From contig JAEXNZ010000263.1 of NCBI GenBank assembly GCA_023439425.1, positions 1-8,014 of the forward strand: a stretch of DNA of 8,014 nt. The letters run 5' to 3'. The notes under the pieces were generated by a model. That model did not search any database, was not told the origin of the DNA, and saw nothing but the letters and a program-made list of their open reading frames with translations. A program made the translations under genes and the position numbers. Positions 1 to 6,116 of the stretch are shown here, in pieces. The DNA is from Pseudomonadota bacterium (GTDB lineage Bacteria; Pseudomonadota; Gammaproteobacteria; Xanthomonadales; Xanthomonadaceae). Within the stretch, counting starts at the first letter, position 1; each line of letters begins with the position of its first letter.

Positions 1-34
1 ACGCAATGCAGGGCCTGAGGGGGCGGGTCACCGG

Positions 35-62
35 AACCCTGGCCAGGGCCGGCCGGGGTTTT
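35..62 (+). terminator. Terminator-like GC-rich hairpin upstream of the protease gene
   Basis: AACCC-T-GGCC (35-44) can pair with GGCC-G-GGGTT (51-60), giving about 10 bp with one G-T wobble and a 6-base loop. The hairpin runs into TTTT at 59-62, two of whose T bases are in the stem. A second, competing fold is the perfect 12-base palindrome CCCTGGCCAGGG at 37-48. The position suits an intrinsic terminator for a + strand gene lying left of the window, which would isolate the protease gene as its own transcript. The T run is short, and no upstream gene is visible to confirm the role. Confidence 0.4.
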
Positions 63-106
63 CGCAGGGAGTGTTTGGCCTGAACCGTCGTTTGATCCAT
101 GACCTT

Positions 107-114
107 GAAGAGGA
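107..114 (+). promoter_or_regulatory. Ribosome binding site of the protease gene
   Basis: GAAGAGGA lies 7 bases before the GTG at 122. This site decides the start. The same frame stays open back to a GTG at 71, but that codon has no well-placed Shine-Dalgarno sequence, and starting there would put 17 polar residues, several acidic, ahead of a normal signal peptide. Confidence 0.7.
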
Positions 115-121
115 TTTCAAC

Positions 122-1972
122 GTGACCAAGAAGCAGAACCTTCGCATCAACGTGCTGGCCGCCGCCGTGCTGTCGCTGTCGGTCGGTGCCACCAGCGCCT
201 ATGCCGCCGGTTTACCGGTCAAGGAACCTACACGCCAGACCGCCGCTGCCCAACAGGGTTCCGAGCGCATCATCGTCAAGTACCGCACCGGTGCGGCCAC
301 CACCACGTCGGCCAAGCTGGCCACGGTCACCTCGGCGGTCTCGCGCGCCAGCCTCGGCAGCACGACTGCGCGTTCGGCGGCGGCCGCGCCGCAGCACCTG
401 CGTCGCCGCGGCACCGGTGCCGACGTGATCCGCCTGCAGGGCAAGCTCAGCCAGGCTGACCTGCAGAAGGTGCTGAAGGAAATCCAGGCTGACCCGCAGG
501 TCCAGTACGCCGTGGCCGACGTCAAGCTGCAGCGCGCCGACCTGCGTGCCAAGGAAACCCCGCAGCTGGTGCCGAATGATCCGTACTACGCGCAGTACCA
601 GTGGCACCTGAGCAGCCCCACCGGCGGCGTGAACGCACCGGCCGCGTGGGACGTGGCGCAGGGCGAAGGCGTGGTGGTGGCGGTGCTGGACACCGGCATC
701 CTGCCGCAGCACCCGGACTTTGCTGCCGGCACGCTGCTGGAAGGCTACGACTTCATCAGTGACGCGGAAACCTCGCGTCGTCCGACCGATGACCGGGTGC
801 CGGGCGCACTCGACTACGGCGACTGGGTCGAAAACGACGGCGAATGTGGCACCGGCTCGGTGGCCGAGGACAGCTCCTGGCACGGCACCCACGTGTCTGG
901 TACGGTCGCCGAAGCGACCAACAATGCGCTCGGCATGGCCGGCCTGGCCTACAAGGCCAAGGTGCTGCCGGTGCGCGTGCTCGGCAAGTGCGGTGGCTAT
1001 CTCGCTGACATCGCCGATGCGATCACCTGGGCCTCTGGTGGCACGGTTGCCGGCATTCCGGCCAACCCGAACCCGGCTGAAGTGATCAACATGAGCCTGG
1101 GCGGCGGCGGCGCGTGCGACCCGGCCTACCAGGATGCGATCAACGGTGCAGTGTCGCGTGGTACCACCGTGGTGGTGGCCGCCGGCAACGCCGGTTCGAA
1201 CGCCGCCAACTATCGTCCGGCCAGCTGCGCCAACGTCATCGCCGTAGGTGCCACGCGCATCACCGGTGGCATCACCTACTATTCCAACTACGGTGCGGTG
1301 GTGGATCTGTCCGGTCCGGGCGGCGGCGGCAGCGTTGACGGCAACCCGGGCGGTTATGTCTGGCAGGCCGGCTACAACGGCCTGACCACGCCGACCTCCG
1401 GTGCCTACAGCTACATGGGCATGGGCGGCACCTCGATGGCCTCGCCGCATGTGGCTGGCGTGGCTGCGCTGGTGCAGGGTGCGCTGGCCTCGGCCGGCAA
1501 GGACCCGCTGACCCCGGCGCAGCTGGAAACCCTGCTCAAGCAGACCGCGCGCAGCTTCCCGGTGGCCCCGCCGGCCAGCACGCCGATCGGCACTGGCATC
1601 GTCGACGCCAAAGCCGCGCTCGACAAGGCCCTGGAAGAACCGTGCGAAGTCGATTGCGCACCGGACGCCACGCCGCTGACCAATCGCACCGCCGTGAGTG
1701 GTCTGAGCGGTGCCGGCGGCAGCGAGACCCTGTACAGCTTCGAAGCCGCAGCCGGCAAGACGGTCAGCTTCCTCACCTACGGCGGCAGCGGCAACGTCTC
1801 GCTGTACGTCAGCGCCGGTGAAGAACCGACCAGCACCGACTTCGATGCCAAGTCGACGCGTCCGGGCAACAGCGAAACCGTGCGCTTCACTGCGCCGGTG
1901 GCAGGCACGTACTACATCAAGCTGGTGGGTGAGACCGCGTTCAGCGGCGTGAGCATCCAGGCCGTCCAGTAA
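122..1972 (+). CDS. Secreted subtilisin-family (S8) serine protease with C-terminal PPC domain, StmPr1-like
   Basis: Preproenzyme of 616 residues (roughly 62 kDa) that should hydrolyse proteins outside the cell. Residues 1-28 form a signal peptide: a Lys/Arg start, a hydrophobic core and an AYA cleavage site. A propeptide follows to about residue 149. The catalytic domain (about 150-505) shows the S8 triad: Asp190 in AVLDTGI, His254 in HGTHVSG, Ser438 in GTSMASPH, with oxyanion Asn356 in AAGNAG. Cys242/290, 332/369 and 508/512 are spaced as possible disulfide pairs, an inference consistent with periplasmic folding before T2SS export. The last 90 or so residues fit a PPC domain, which is often removed after secretion. 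The GTG start follows from the Shine-Dalgarno site at 107-114 and the signal peptide. Family and secretion are near certain. From memory, size and position beside xps fit StmPr1 of S. maltophilia (63 kDa precursor, about 47 kDa mature), but identity to that particular paralogue is inferred. Confidence 0.95.
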   Translation: MTKKQNLRINVLAAAVLSLSVGATSAYAAGLPVKEPTRQTAAAQQGSERIIVKYRTGAATTTSAKLATVTSAVSRASLGSTTARSAAAAPQHLRRRGTGADVIRLQGKLSQADLQKVLKEIQADPQVQYAVADVKLQRADLRAKETPQLVPNDPYYAQYQWHLSSPTGGVNAPAAWDVAQGEGVVVAVLDTGILPQHPDFAAGTLLEGYDFISDAETSRRPTDDRVPGALDYGDWVENDGECGTGSVAEDSSWHGTHVSGTVAEATNNALGMAGLAYKAKVLPVRVLGKCGGYLADIADAITWASGGTVAGIPANPNPAEVINMSLGGGGACDPAYQDAINGAVSRGTTVVVAAGNAGSNAANYRPASCANVIAVGATRITGGITYYSNYGAVVDLSGPGGGGSVDGNPGGYVWQAGYNGLTTPTSGAYSYMGMGGTSMASPHVAGVAALVQGALASAGKDPLTPAQLETLLKQTARSFPVAPPASTPIGTGIVDAKAALDKALEEPCEVDCAPDATPLTNRTAVSGLSGAGGSETLYSFEAAAGKTVSFLTYGGSGNVSLYVSAGEEPTSTDFDAKSTRPGNSETVRFTAPVAGTYYIKLVGETAFSGVSIQAVQ

Positions 1973-1988
1973 CACACCCTGGGGTGTG
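1973..1988 (+). other. Short hairpin directly after the protease stop codon
   Basis: CACACCC (1973-1979) and GGGTGTG (1982-1988) are perfect inverted repeats starting one base after the TAA. With a realistic 4-base loop the stem is 6 bp. There is no T run. It may protect the 3' end of the protease mRNA from exonucleases, or help the terminator that follows two bases later. Confidence 0.5.
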
Positions 1989-1990
1989 CA

Positions 1991-2023
1991 GCGGGAGTCC
2001 GTCATGTGACGGGCTCCCGCTTT
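1991..2023 (+). terminator. Intrinsic terminator between the protease gene and the xps operon
   Basis: GCGGGAG (1991-1997) pairs with CTCCCGC (2014-2020), and CCGTC (1999-2003) pairs with GACGG (2008-2012), with one T-G wobble between the two blocks and the loop ATGT. The 13-bp stem is followed by TTTCTGTCTG. A strong GC-rich stem plus a short T-rich tail, 18 bases after the protease stop, is what a rho-independent terminator looks like. It implies that the protease and the secretion genes are transcribed separately. Confidence 0.75.
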
Positions 2024-2091
2024 CTGTCTGCGTCAACGTCATCCGTACCGCGGCGAACTGCTAAAGTCTCCGGGTCGCCAGGAGAGCTTTC
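2024..2091 (+). promoter_or_regulatory. Leader of the xps operon: likely promoter region and xpsE ribosome binding site
   Basis: These 68 bases separate the terminator from the GTG of xpsE. AGGAG at 2080-2084 sits 7 bases before that GTG and is a good Shine-Dalgarno site. TAAAGT at 2062-2067 is a weak -10 candidate with no convincing -35 partner. An operon promoter is expected here because of the upstream terminator, but I cannot place it, and I see no clear Clp/CRP-type palindrome. Confidence 0.35.
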
Positions 2092-3825
2092 GTGAACGCG
2101 GTAGCCCACGATCTTGCAGCTGCATCCCACGAGGACGCCGAGTCCCGCATTGTCGCGTTGCTGTTGCGCAACGGGCGCCTGAAGGAAGCAGACCTTGCCC
2201 GCGCGCGCGCGCTGCAGCGCGAATCCGGTGGCAGTCTGCTGCCCTTGCTGGTCCGTCTGGGCCTGGTATCTGAACGCGATCACGCCCAGGCCTGCGCCGA
2301 GGTGTTGTCGCTGCCGCTGCTCGAGGCCAAAAGCGTCGCCGAAGCGGCACCGGAATCGTTGTTGGATGCGCTGCCGCTGTCGCTGCGTTTTCTCAAGCAG
2401 TTCCACGTCTGCCCGCTGGCCCTGCATGAGGGCATGCTCGACCTGTGGCTGAGCGACCCGCAGGAGCCGTATGCCGCCGAAGCGGTGCGTCTGGCCATCG
2501 GCGTGCCGGTGCGTCTGCACATCGGGCTGCGCTCGGAGATCGATGACGTCATTGAACGCTGGTTCGGCCAGGGCCGCAGCGCGATGGGCGCGATCATTGA
2601 AACTGCCGATGGCGAAGGCGCGGTGGTCGATGACATCGAGCACCTGCGTGATCTGGCCTCCGAGGCCCCGGTGATCCGGTTGGTGAACCTGGTCATCCAG
2701 CGTGCAGTCGAACTGCGCGCCTCCGACATCCATATTGAACCTTTCGAAAACCGCCTGAAGGTGCGTTACCGCGTCGACGGCGTGCTGATCGAAGGCGAAA
2801 GCCCGCCGGTCAACCTCACCGCCGCGGTGATCAGCCGCATCAAGATCATGGCGCGGCTGAACATCGCCGAGCGCCGGCTGCCGCAGGATGGTCGCATCAT
2901 GCTGCGCGTGCAGAGCAAGGAGCTGGACCTGCGTGTGAGCACGGTGCCGACCGCACACGGTGAAAGCGTGGTCATGCGTCTTCTCGATCGCGACACGGTG
3001 GTGTTCGATTTCCACCGCCTGGGTTTCACCGATGCGTTCCTTCCGCAGTTCCGCAAGGTGCTGGACCAGCCACACGGCATCCTGCTGGTCACCGGCCCCA
3101 CCGGCTCGGGCAAGACCACCACGCTGTACACCGCGTTGCGCCAGCTCAATACGCCCGACGTGAAAATCATCACCGTCGAAGATCCGGTCGAATACCAGAT
3201 CGAAGGCATCAACCAGATCCAGGCCAAGCCGCAGATCGGGCTGGACTTCGCCAACGCGCTGCGCAGCATTGTGCGCCAGGACCCGGACATCATCATGATC
3301 GGCGAAATGCGCGACCTGGAAACCGCGCGCATCGCTATCCAGTCGGCACTGACCGGCCACCTGGTGCTGTCCACGCTGCACACCAACAACGCCGCAGGTG
3401 GCATCACCCGTCTGCTGGACATGGGGGTGGAGGACTACCTGCTGACCTCCACCATCAATGGCATCCTGGCCCAGCGCCTGGTGCGTCGGCTGGAACCGCA
3501 GCACGCGCAACGCTATCCAGCGTCGCCGGAAGAGATCGAGAAGTTCGGGCTGCGCCGCCTGCAGCCGGAAGGCGACATCTTCCTGTATCGCGCGCAGCCG
3601 TCCGCGCTGGCCCCCACCGGTTACCTTGGGCGTACCACCATCATGGAATTCCTGGTGATGAACGACGAGCTGCGCCGTGCGGTGATGCGCCGTGCCGGCA
3701 TGGGCGAAATCGAACAGATCGCACGCGCGGCCGGCATGCGCACCATGTACGAAGACGGCCTGGCCAAGGCGTTGGCCGGCCAGACCACCATTGAAGAGGT
3801 GCTGCGCGTGACCGAGGAAAGCTGA
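2092..3825 (+). CDS. gspE: XpsE/GspE, type II secretion ATPase
   Basis: Cytoplasmic hexameric AAA-like ATPase of 577 residues that drives pseudopilus assembly by the Xps machine. Residues 1 to about 160 form the N-terminal domain that docks to XpsL. The ATPase core shows the Walker A motif GPTGSGKT (335-342), an Asp box around E363-D364, the Walker B motif DIIMIGEMRD (399-408, with catalytic Glu405) and the His box STLHTN (427-432). Most GspE proteins carry two CxxC pairs between the His box and the C-terminus. Here the segment from about 460 to 515 has no cysteine, which I recall as a trait of Xanthomonas and Xylella GspE and not a defect. The GTG start is supported by AGGAG 7 bases upstream. 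It is the first gene of the operon, and its TGA ends two bases before xpsF. Confidence 0.97.
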   Translation: MNAVAHDLAAASHEDAESRIVALLLRNGRLKEADLARARALQRESGGSLLPLLVRLGLVSERDHAQACAEVLSLPLLEAKSVAEAAPESLLDALPLSLRFLKQFHVCPLALHEGMLDLWLSDPQEPYAAEAVRLAIGVPVRLHIGLRSEIDDVIERWFGQGRSAMGAIIETADGEGAVVDDIEHLRDLASEAPVIRLVNLVIQRAVELRASDIHIEPFENRLKVRYRVDGVLIEGESPPVNLTAAVISRIKIMARLNIAERRLPQDGRIMLRVQSKELDLRVSTVPTAHGESVVMRLLDRDTVVFDFHRLGFTDAFLPQFRKVLDQPHGILLVTGPTGSGKTTTLYTALRQLNTPDVKIITVEDPVEYQIEGINQIQAKPQIGLDFANALRSIVRQDPDIIMIGEMRDLETARIAIQSALTGHLVLSTLHTNNAAGGITRLLDMGVEDYLLTSTINGILAQRLVRRLEPQHAQRYPASPEEIEKFGLRRLQPEGDIFLYRAQPSALAPTGYLGRTTIMEFLVMNDELRRAVMRRAGMGEIEQIARAAGMRTMYEDGLAKALAGQTTIEEVLRVTEES

Positions 3826-3827
3826 GC

Positions 3828-5048
3828 ATGCCGCAGTACCGCTACAAGGCACTGAATGCGCACGGCGAGCTGTTCGACGGCCAGATGGAAGCGGCCAGCG
3901 AAGCGGAGGTGGTCGCTCGCCTGCAGGACCAGGGCCACCTGCCGATGGAAGCGCGGGTGGCTGGCGACGGCAGTGGCGGGTCGTTTTCCTGGGCCGCGCT
4001 GCTCAGCCGAAAGCCGTTCGACGGGGCCGCGCTGGTGCAGTTCACCCAGCAGCTGGCCACCCTGCTGGGTGCGGGCCAGCCGCTGGATCGTGCCTTGAGC
4101 ATCCTGCTGGAGCTGCCCGAGGACGAGCGCAGCCGACGGGTGATCGCCGACATCCGCGATATCGTGCGCGGCGGCGCGGCGCTGTCCACCGCACTGGAAC
4201 GCCAGCACGGCCTGTTCTCGCGCCTGTACATCAACATGGTGCGCGCCGGTGAAGCCGGCGGCAGCCTGCACGACACGCTGCAGCGGTTGGCCGATTACCT
4301 GGAGCGCAGCCGCGAACTGAAAGGGCGGGTGATCAACGCGCTGATCTACCCGGCCATTCTGCTGGCCGTGGTGGGCGGCGCGCTGCTGTTCCTGCTGGGC
4401 TACGTGGTGCCGCAGTTCGCGCTGATGTATGAAAGCCTGGATGTGGCATTGCCGTGGTTCACCCAGTGGGTGCTCAACGTCGGCCTGCTGGTGCGCGACT
4501 ACTGGCTGGTGCTGGTGGTGGTGCCGTGTGCGCTGCTGTTGCTGCTGGAGCGCAAACTGCGCCAGCCCGCCTTCCGCCTGGCCGTGGATGGCTGGTTGCT
4601 GCAGCGCAAAGGCGTCGGCGCGCTGGTGGCCAAGCTGGAAACCGCGCGTCTGGCGCGCACTCTGGGCACGTTGCTGCGCAACGGCGTGCCACTGCTGGCT
4701 GGCCTGGGCATCGCCCGCAACGTGCTCGGCAACCGCGCGCTGGCGGCCGATGTCGACACCGCCAGCGACGAAGTGAAAAACGGCAATGGCCTGTCAGCGG
4801 CGTTGTCGCGCGGCAAGCGTTTCCCGCGGCTGGCACTGCAGATGATCCAGGTCGGCGAGGAATCCGGTGCGCTGGATGCCATGCTGCTGAAAACCGCCGA
4901 TACCTTCGAGCAGGAAAGCGCGCGCGCCATCGACCGCCTGCTGTCGGCGCTGGTGCCGGTGATCACCCTGGTGCTGGCCTCGGTGGTCGGGCTGGTGATC
5001 GTCGCGGTGCTGGTGCCGTTGTATGACCTGACCAATGCGATTGGCTGA
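3828..5048 (+). CDS. gspF: XpsF/GspF, type II secretion inner-membrane platform protein
   Basis: Polytopic inner-membrane protein of 406 residues, the normal length for GspF. It contacts the XpsE ATPase and the XpsL/XpsM scaffold and is thought to move pseudopilin subunits out of the membrane. Two homologous cytoplasmic T2SSF domains (about 68-190 and 270-395) each end in the family signature: AGEAGGSLHDTLQRLADYLE at 140-159 and VGEESGALDAMLLKTADTFE at 342-361. Three hydrophobic spans lie at about 171-193, 219-240 and 373-396. GAGGAA at 3814-3819, inside the end of xpsE, is the ribosome binding site for the ATG. The two genes are two bases apart, so translation is probably coupled. Confidence 0.97.
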   Translation: MPQYRYKALNAHGELFDGQMEAASEAEVVARLQDQGHLPMEARVAGDGSGGSFSWAALLSRKPFDGAALVQFTQQLATLLGAGQPLDRALSILLELPEDERSRRVIADIRDIVRGGAALSTALERQHGLFSRLYINMVRAGEAGGSLHDTLQRLADYLERSRELKGRVINALIYPAILLAVVGGALLFLLGYVVPQFALMYESLDVALPWFTQWVLNVGLLVRDYWLVLVVVPCALLLLLERKLRQPAFRLAVDGWLLQRKGVGALVAKLETARLARTLGTLLRNGVPLLAGLGIARNVLGNRALAADVDTASDEVKNGNGLSAALSRGKRFPRLALQMIQVGEESGALDAMLLKTADTFEQESARAIDRLLSALVPVITLVLASVVGLVIVAVLVPLYDLTNAIG

Positions 5049-5080
5049 CGCCAGTGGCATCTTCCTTTACGACCCGCTGC

Positions 5081-5086
5081 AAGGAG
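5081..5086 (+). promoter_or_regulatory. Strong ribosome binding site of xpsG
   Basis: AAGGAG lies 5 bases before the ATG at 5092, in the only sizeable gap of the operon's early part (43 bases after xpsF). It decides the start: the frame remains open to an ATG at 5035 inside the end of xpsF, but that codon would give an overlong leader. A strong, independent site suits the major pseudopilin, which is needed in greater amounts than its neighbours. Confidence 0.7.
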
Positions 5087-5091
5087 CTTTC

Positions 5092-5526
5092 ATGATCCAC
5101 CGTCGCAAACCGGTCCGCTTTGTGTCCCGTCGCCACCAGGCCGGTATGAGCCTGCTGGAAATCATCATCGTCATCGTGCTGATCGGCGCGGTGCTGACCC
5201 TGGTCGGCAGCCGGGTGCTGGGCGGTGCCGACCGTGGCAAGGCCAACATCGCCAAGTCGCAGGTGCAGACCATTGCCGGCAAGATCGAAAACTACCAGCT
5301 GGATACCGGCAAGCTGCCGACCAAGCTGGAAGACCTGGTCACCCAGCCCGGCGGCAGCAGCGGCTGGCTGGGCCCGTATGCCAAGGAAGCCGAGCTCAAC
5401 GACCCGTGGGGCCACGCGCTGGAATACCGCGCGCCGGGCGAGGGCCAGCCGTTTGATCTGATCAGCCTGGGCAAGGACGGCAAGGCCGGCGGCAGCAGCT
5501 ACGATGCGGACATCCGCTACGAGTAA
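5092..5526 (+). CDS. gspG: XpsG/GspG, major pseudopilin of the type II secretion system
   Basis: Prepilin-like subunit of 144 residues that polymerises into the periplasmic pseudopilus. The basic leader ends in QAG, with prepilin peptidase cleavage expected between Gly18 and Met19. Glu23 is the conserved +5 glutamate and is followed by a hydrophobic helix to about residue 42. Mature length is about 126 residues. The GspG fold is recognisable from LPTKLEDLVTQP (75-86), the DPWG segment (104-107) and the C-terminal calcium-loop pattern around DGKAGG and the final DAD (129-140). The +1 residue is Met where Phe is usual. The start is set by the AAGGAG site at 5081-5086. Confidence 0.96.
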   Translation: MIHRRKPVRFVSRRHQAGMSLLEIIIVIVLIGAVLTLVGSRVLGGADRGKANIAKSQVQTIAGKIENYQLDTGKLPTKLEDLVTQPGGSSGWLGPYAKEAELNDPWGHALEYRAPGEGQPFDLISLGKDGKAGGSSYDADIRYE

Positions 5527-5538
5527 GCGCGCTTGGTC

Positions 5539-6039
5539 GTGAATGCCCTGCCGCCCTCCCTGCCGCGATGCGCGCCGCGCACTGCGCGACGTGCCGTGCG
5601 TGGTGTTTCGCTGCTGGAAATGCTGCTGGTGGTGGCGCTCATCGCCATCATCGGCGTGATCACCGCCACTGCGATGAACGGCGGTATCGACGGCCTGCGC
5701 CTGCGCAATGCCGGCAAGGAAGTCGCCAGCCAGCTGCGCTACACCCGCACCCAGGCCATTGCCAGCGGCGAGGTGCAGCGCTTCCTGATCGATCCCCGCA
5801 CGCGGCGCTGGGAAGCGGCCAATGGCCGCCGCGGCGAACTGCCGGACGCGCTCGAGGTGCGCTTCCACGGTGCCGTGCAGGCTTCCGCCGGCACCGGCCA
5901 GGGCGGCATTGCGTTTCATCCGGACGGTGGCTCGAGCGGCGGCACGATCGAGCTGGACCTGCGCGATGCCCTCTGGCGCATCGACGTAGCCTGGATCACC
6001 GGCGAAGTCCGCTCCGGCCCCCTGCGGGAGGCCCCATGA
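5539..6039 (+). CDS. gspH: XpsH/GspH, minor pseudopilin
   Basis: Minor pseudopilin of about 166 residues that joins the I-J-K tip of the pseudopilus. With the GTG at 5539 as start, the leader runs to Gly22 and cleavage is before Val23, with Glu27 as the +5 glutamate in VSLLE. Family marks are LRYTRTQAIASGEVQRFLID in the middle and the later FHPDGGSSGG and WITGEVR segments, typical of GspH. The start is uncertain: a TTG at 5533 in the same frame would add two residues, no ATG is available in frame before the prepilin motif, and neither candidate has a Shine-Dalgarno sequence. Translation therefore probably depends on ribosomes terminating at xpsG 12 bases earlier. Its TGA overlaps an ATG at 6036 that does not begin xpsI. 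Confidence 0.92.
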   Translation: MNALPPSLPRCAPRTARRAVRGVSLLEMLLVVALIAIIGVITATAMNGGIDGLRLRNAGKEVASQLRYTRTQAIASGEVQRFLIDPRTRRWEAANGRRGELPDALEVRFHGAVQASAGTGQGGIAFHPDGGSSGGTIELDLRDALWRIDVAWITGEVRSGPLREAP

Positions 6040-6116
6040 AACGCGGGTACACCCCCCGTAGAGCCACGCCCTGCGTGGCTTCGCGGTCTCACACCGTGCG
6101 GAATCCGCCTCGATGA
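6036..6116 (+). other. 26-codon reading frame joining xpsH and xpsI, probably an insertion scar
   Basis: An ATG at 6036 overlaps the xpsH stop as ATGA. The frame runs 26 codons to a TGA at 6114-6116, which in turn overlaps the xpsI ATG as ATGA. It begins MKRGYT, close to the MKHQRGYS that starts xpsI, and then becomes Arg-rich without any hydrophobic segment as it crosses the GTAG palindrome. It could carry ribosomes from xpsH to xpsI, which has only a weak ribosome binding site of its own. I doubt that the peptide has a function and read the frame as a by-product of an insertion at the gene junction. Confidence 0.3.
6058..6080 (+). repeat. GTAG-type REP palindrome (SMAG-like element)
   Basis: GTAG at 6058-6061 is followed at once by a perfect 8-bp inverted repeat, AGCCACGC (6062-6069) and GCGTGGCT (6073-6080), with the loop CCT. 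A GTAG tetranucleotide heading a short GC-rich hairpin is the signature of the SMAG family of REP elements, which are scattered in very large numbers through S. maltophilia genomes and are linked to RAYT (TnpA-REP) transposases. CCG (6056-6058) and CGG (6084-6086) could extend the stem across an internal loop. It lies within the operon, between xpsH and xpsI, so the hairpin would be present in the polycistronic mRNA. There is no T run, so termination is not expected. Confidence 0.8.

Noticed and set aside
71..121. Longer protease start at GTG 71
   Set aside because: There is no well-placed ribosome binding site, and it would add 17 polar residues before a canonical signal peptide. The GTG at 122 has GAAGAGGA at proper distance.
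212..2005. 597-codon open frame on the minus strand opposite the protease gene
   Set aside because: It is a mirror of the protease in high-GC DNA, where strong third-position GC suppresses stops on the opposite strand. The product has low-complexity composition and no recognisable domain, while the + strand protein has a complete catalytic triad.
2005..2009. TGTGA as half of a Clp/CRP-type site upstream of xpsE
   Set aside because: It has no TCACA partner at the right spacing and lies inside the terminator hairpin.
2002..3852. 616-codon open frame on the minus strand opposite xpsE
   Set aside because: The same codon-bias effect explains it. Its translation is rich in His, Gln and Arg and shows no family motif, and the + strand encodes an intact XpsE.
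4454..5026. 190-codon + strand frame within xpsF
   Set aside because: It is an alternate-frame shadow of the XpsF transmembrane region, with an Arg/Ala/Gly-rich translation and no motif.
5035..5091. Longer xpsG start at ATG 5035 inside xpsF
   Set aside because: It would give a 37-residue prepilin leader and has no ribosome binding site, whereas ATG 5092 has AAGGAG five bases upstream and gives a leader of 18 residues.
6098..6108. Inverted repeat GCGGAATCCGC just before xpsI, as a possible operator
   Set aside because: The five-base arms around a single centre base are too short and isolated to call an operator. It may be part of the inserted sequence or chance.
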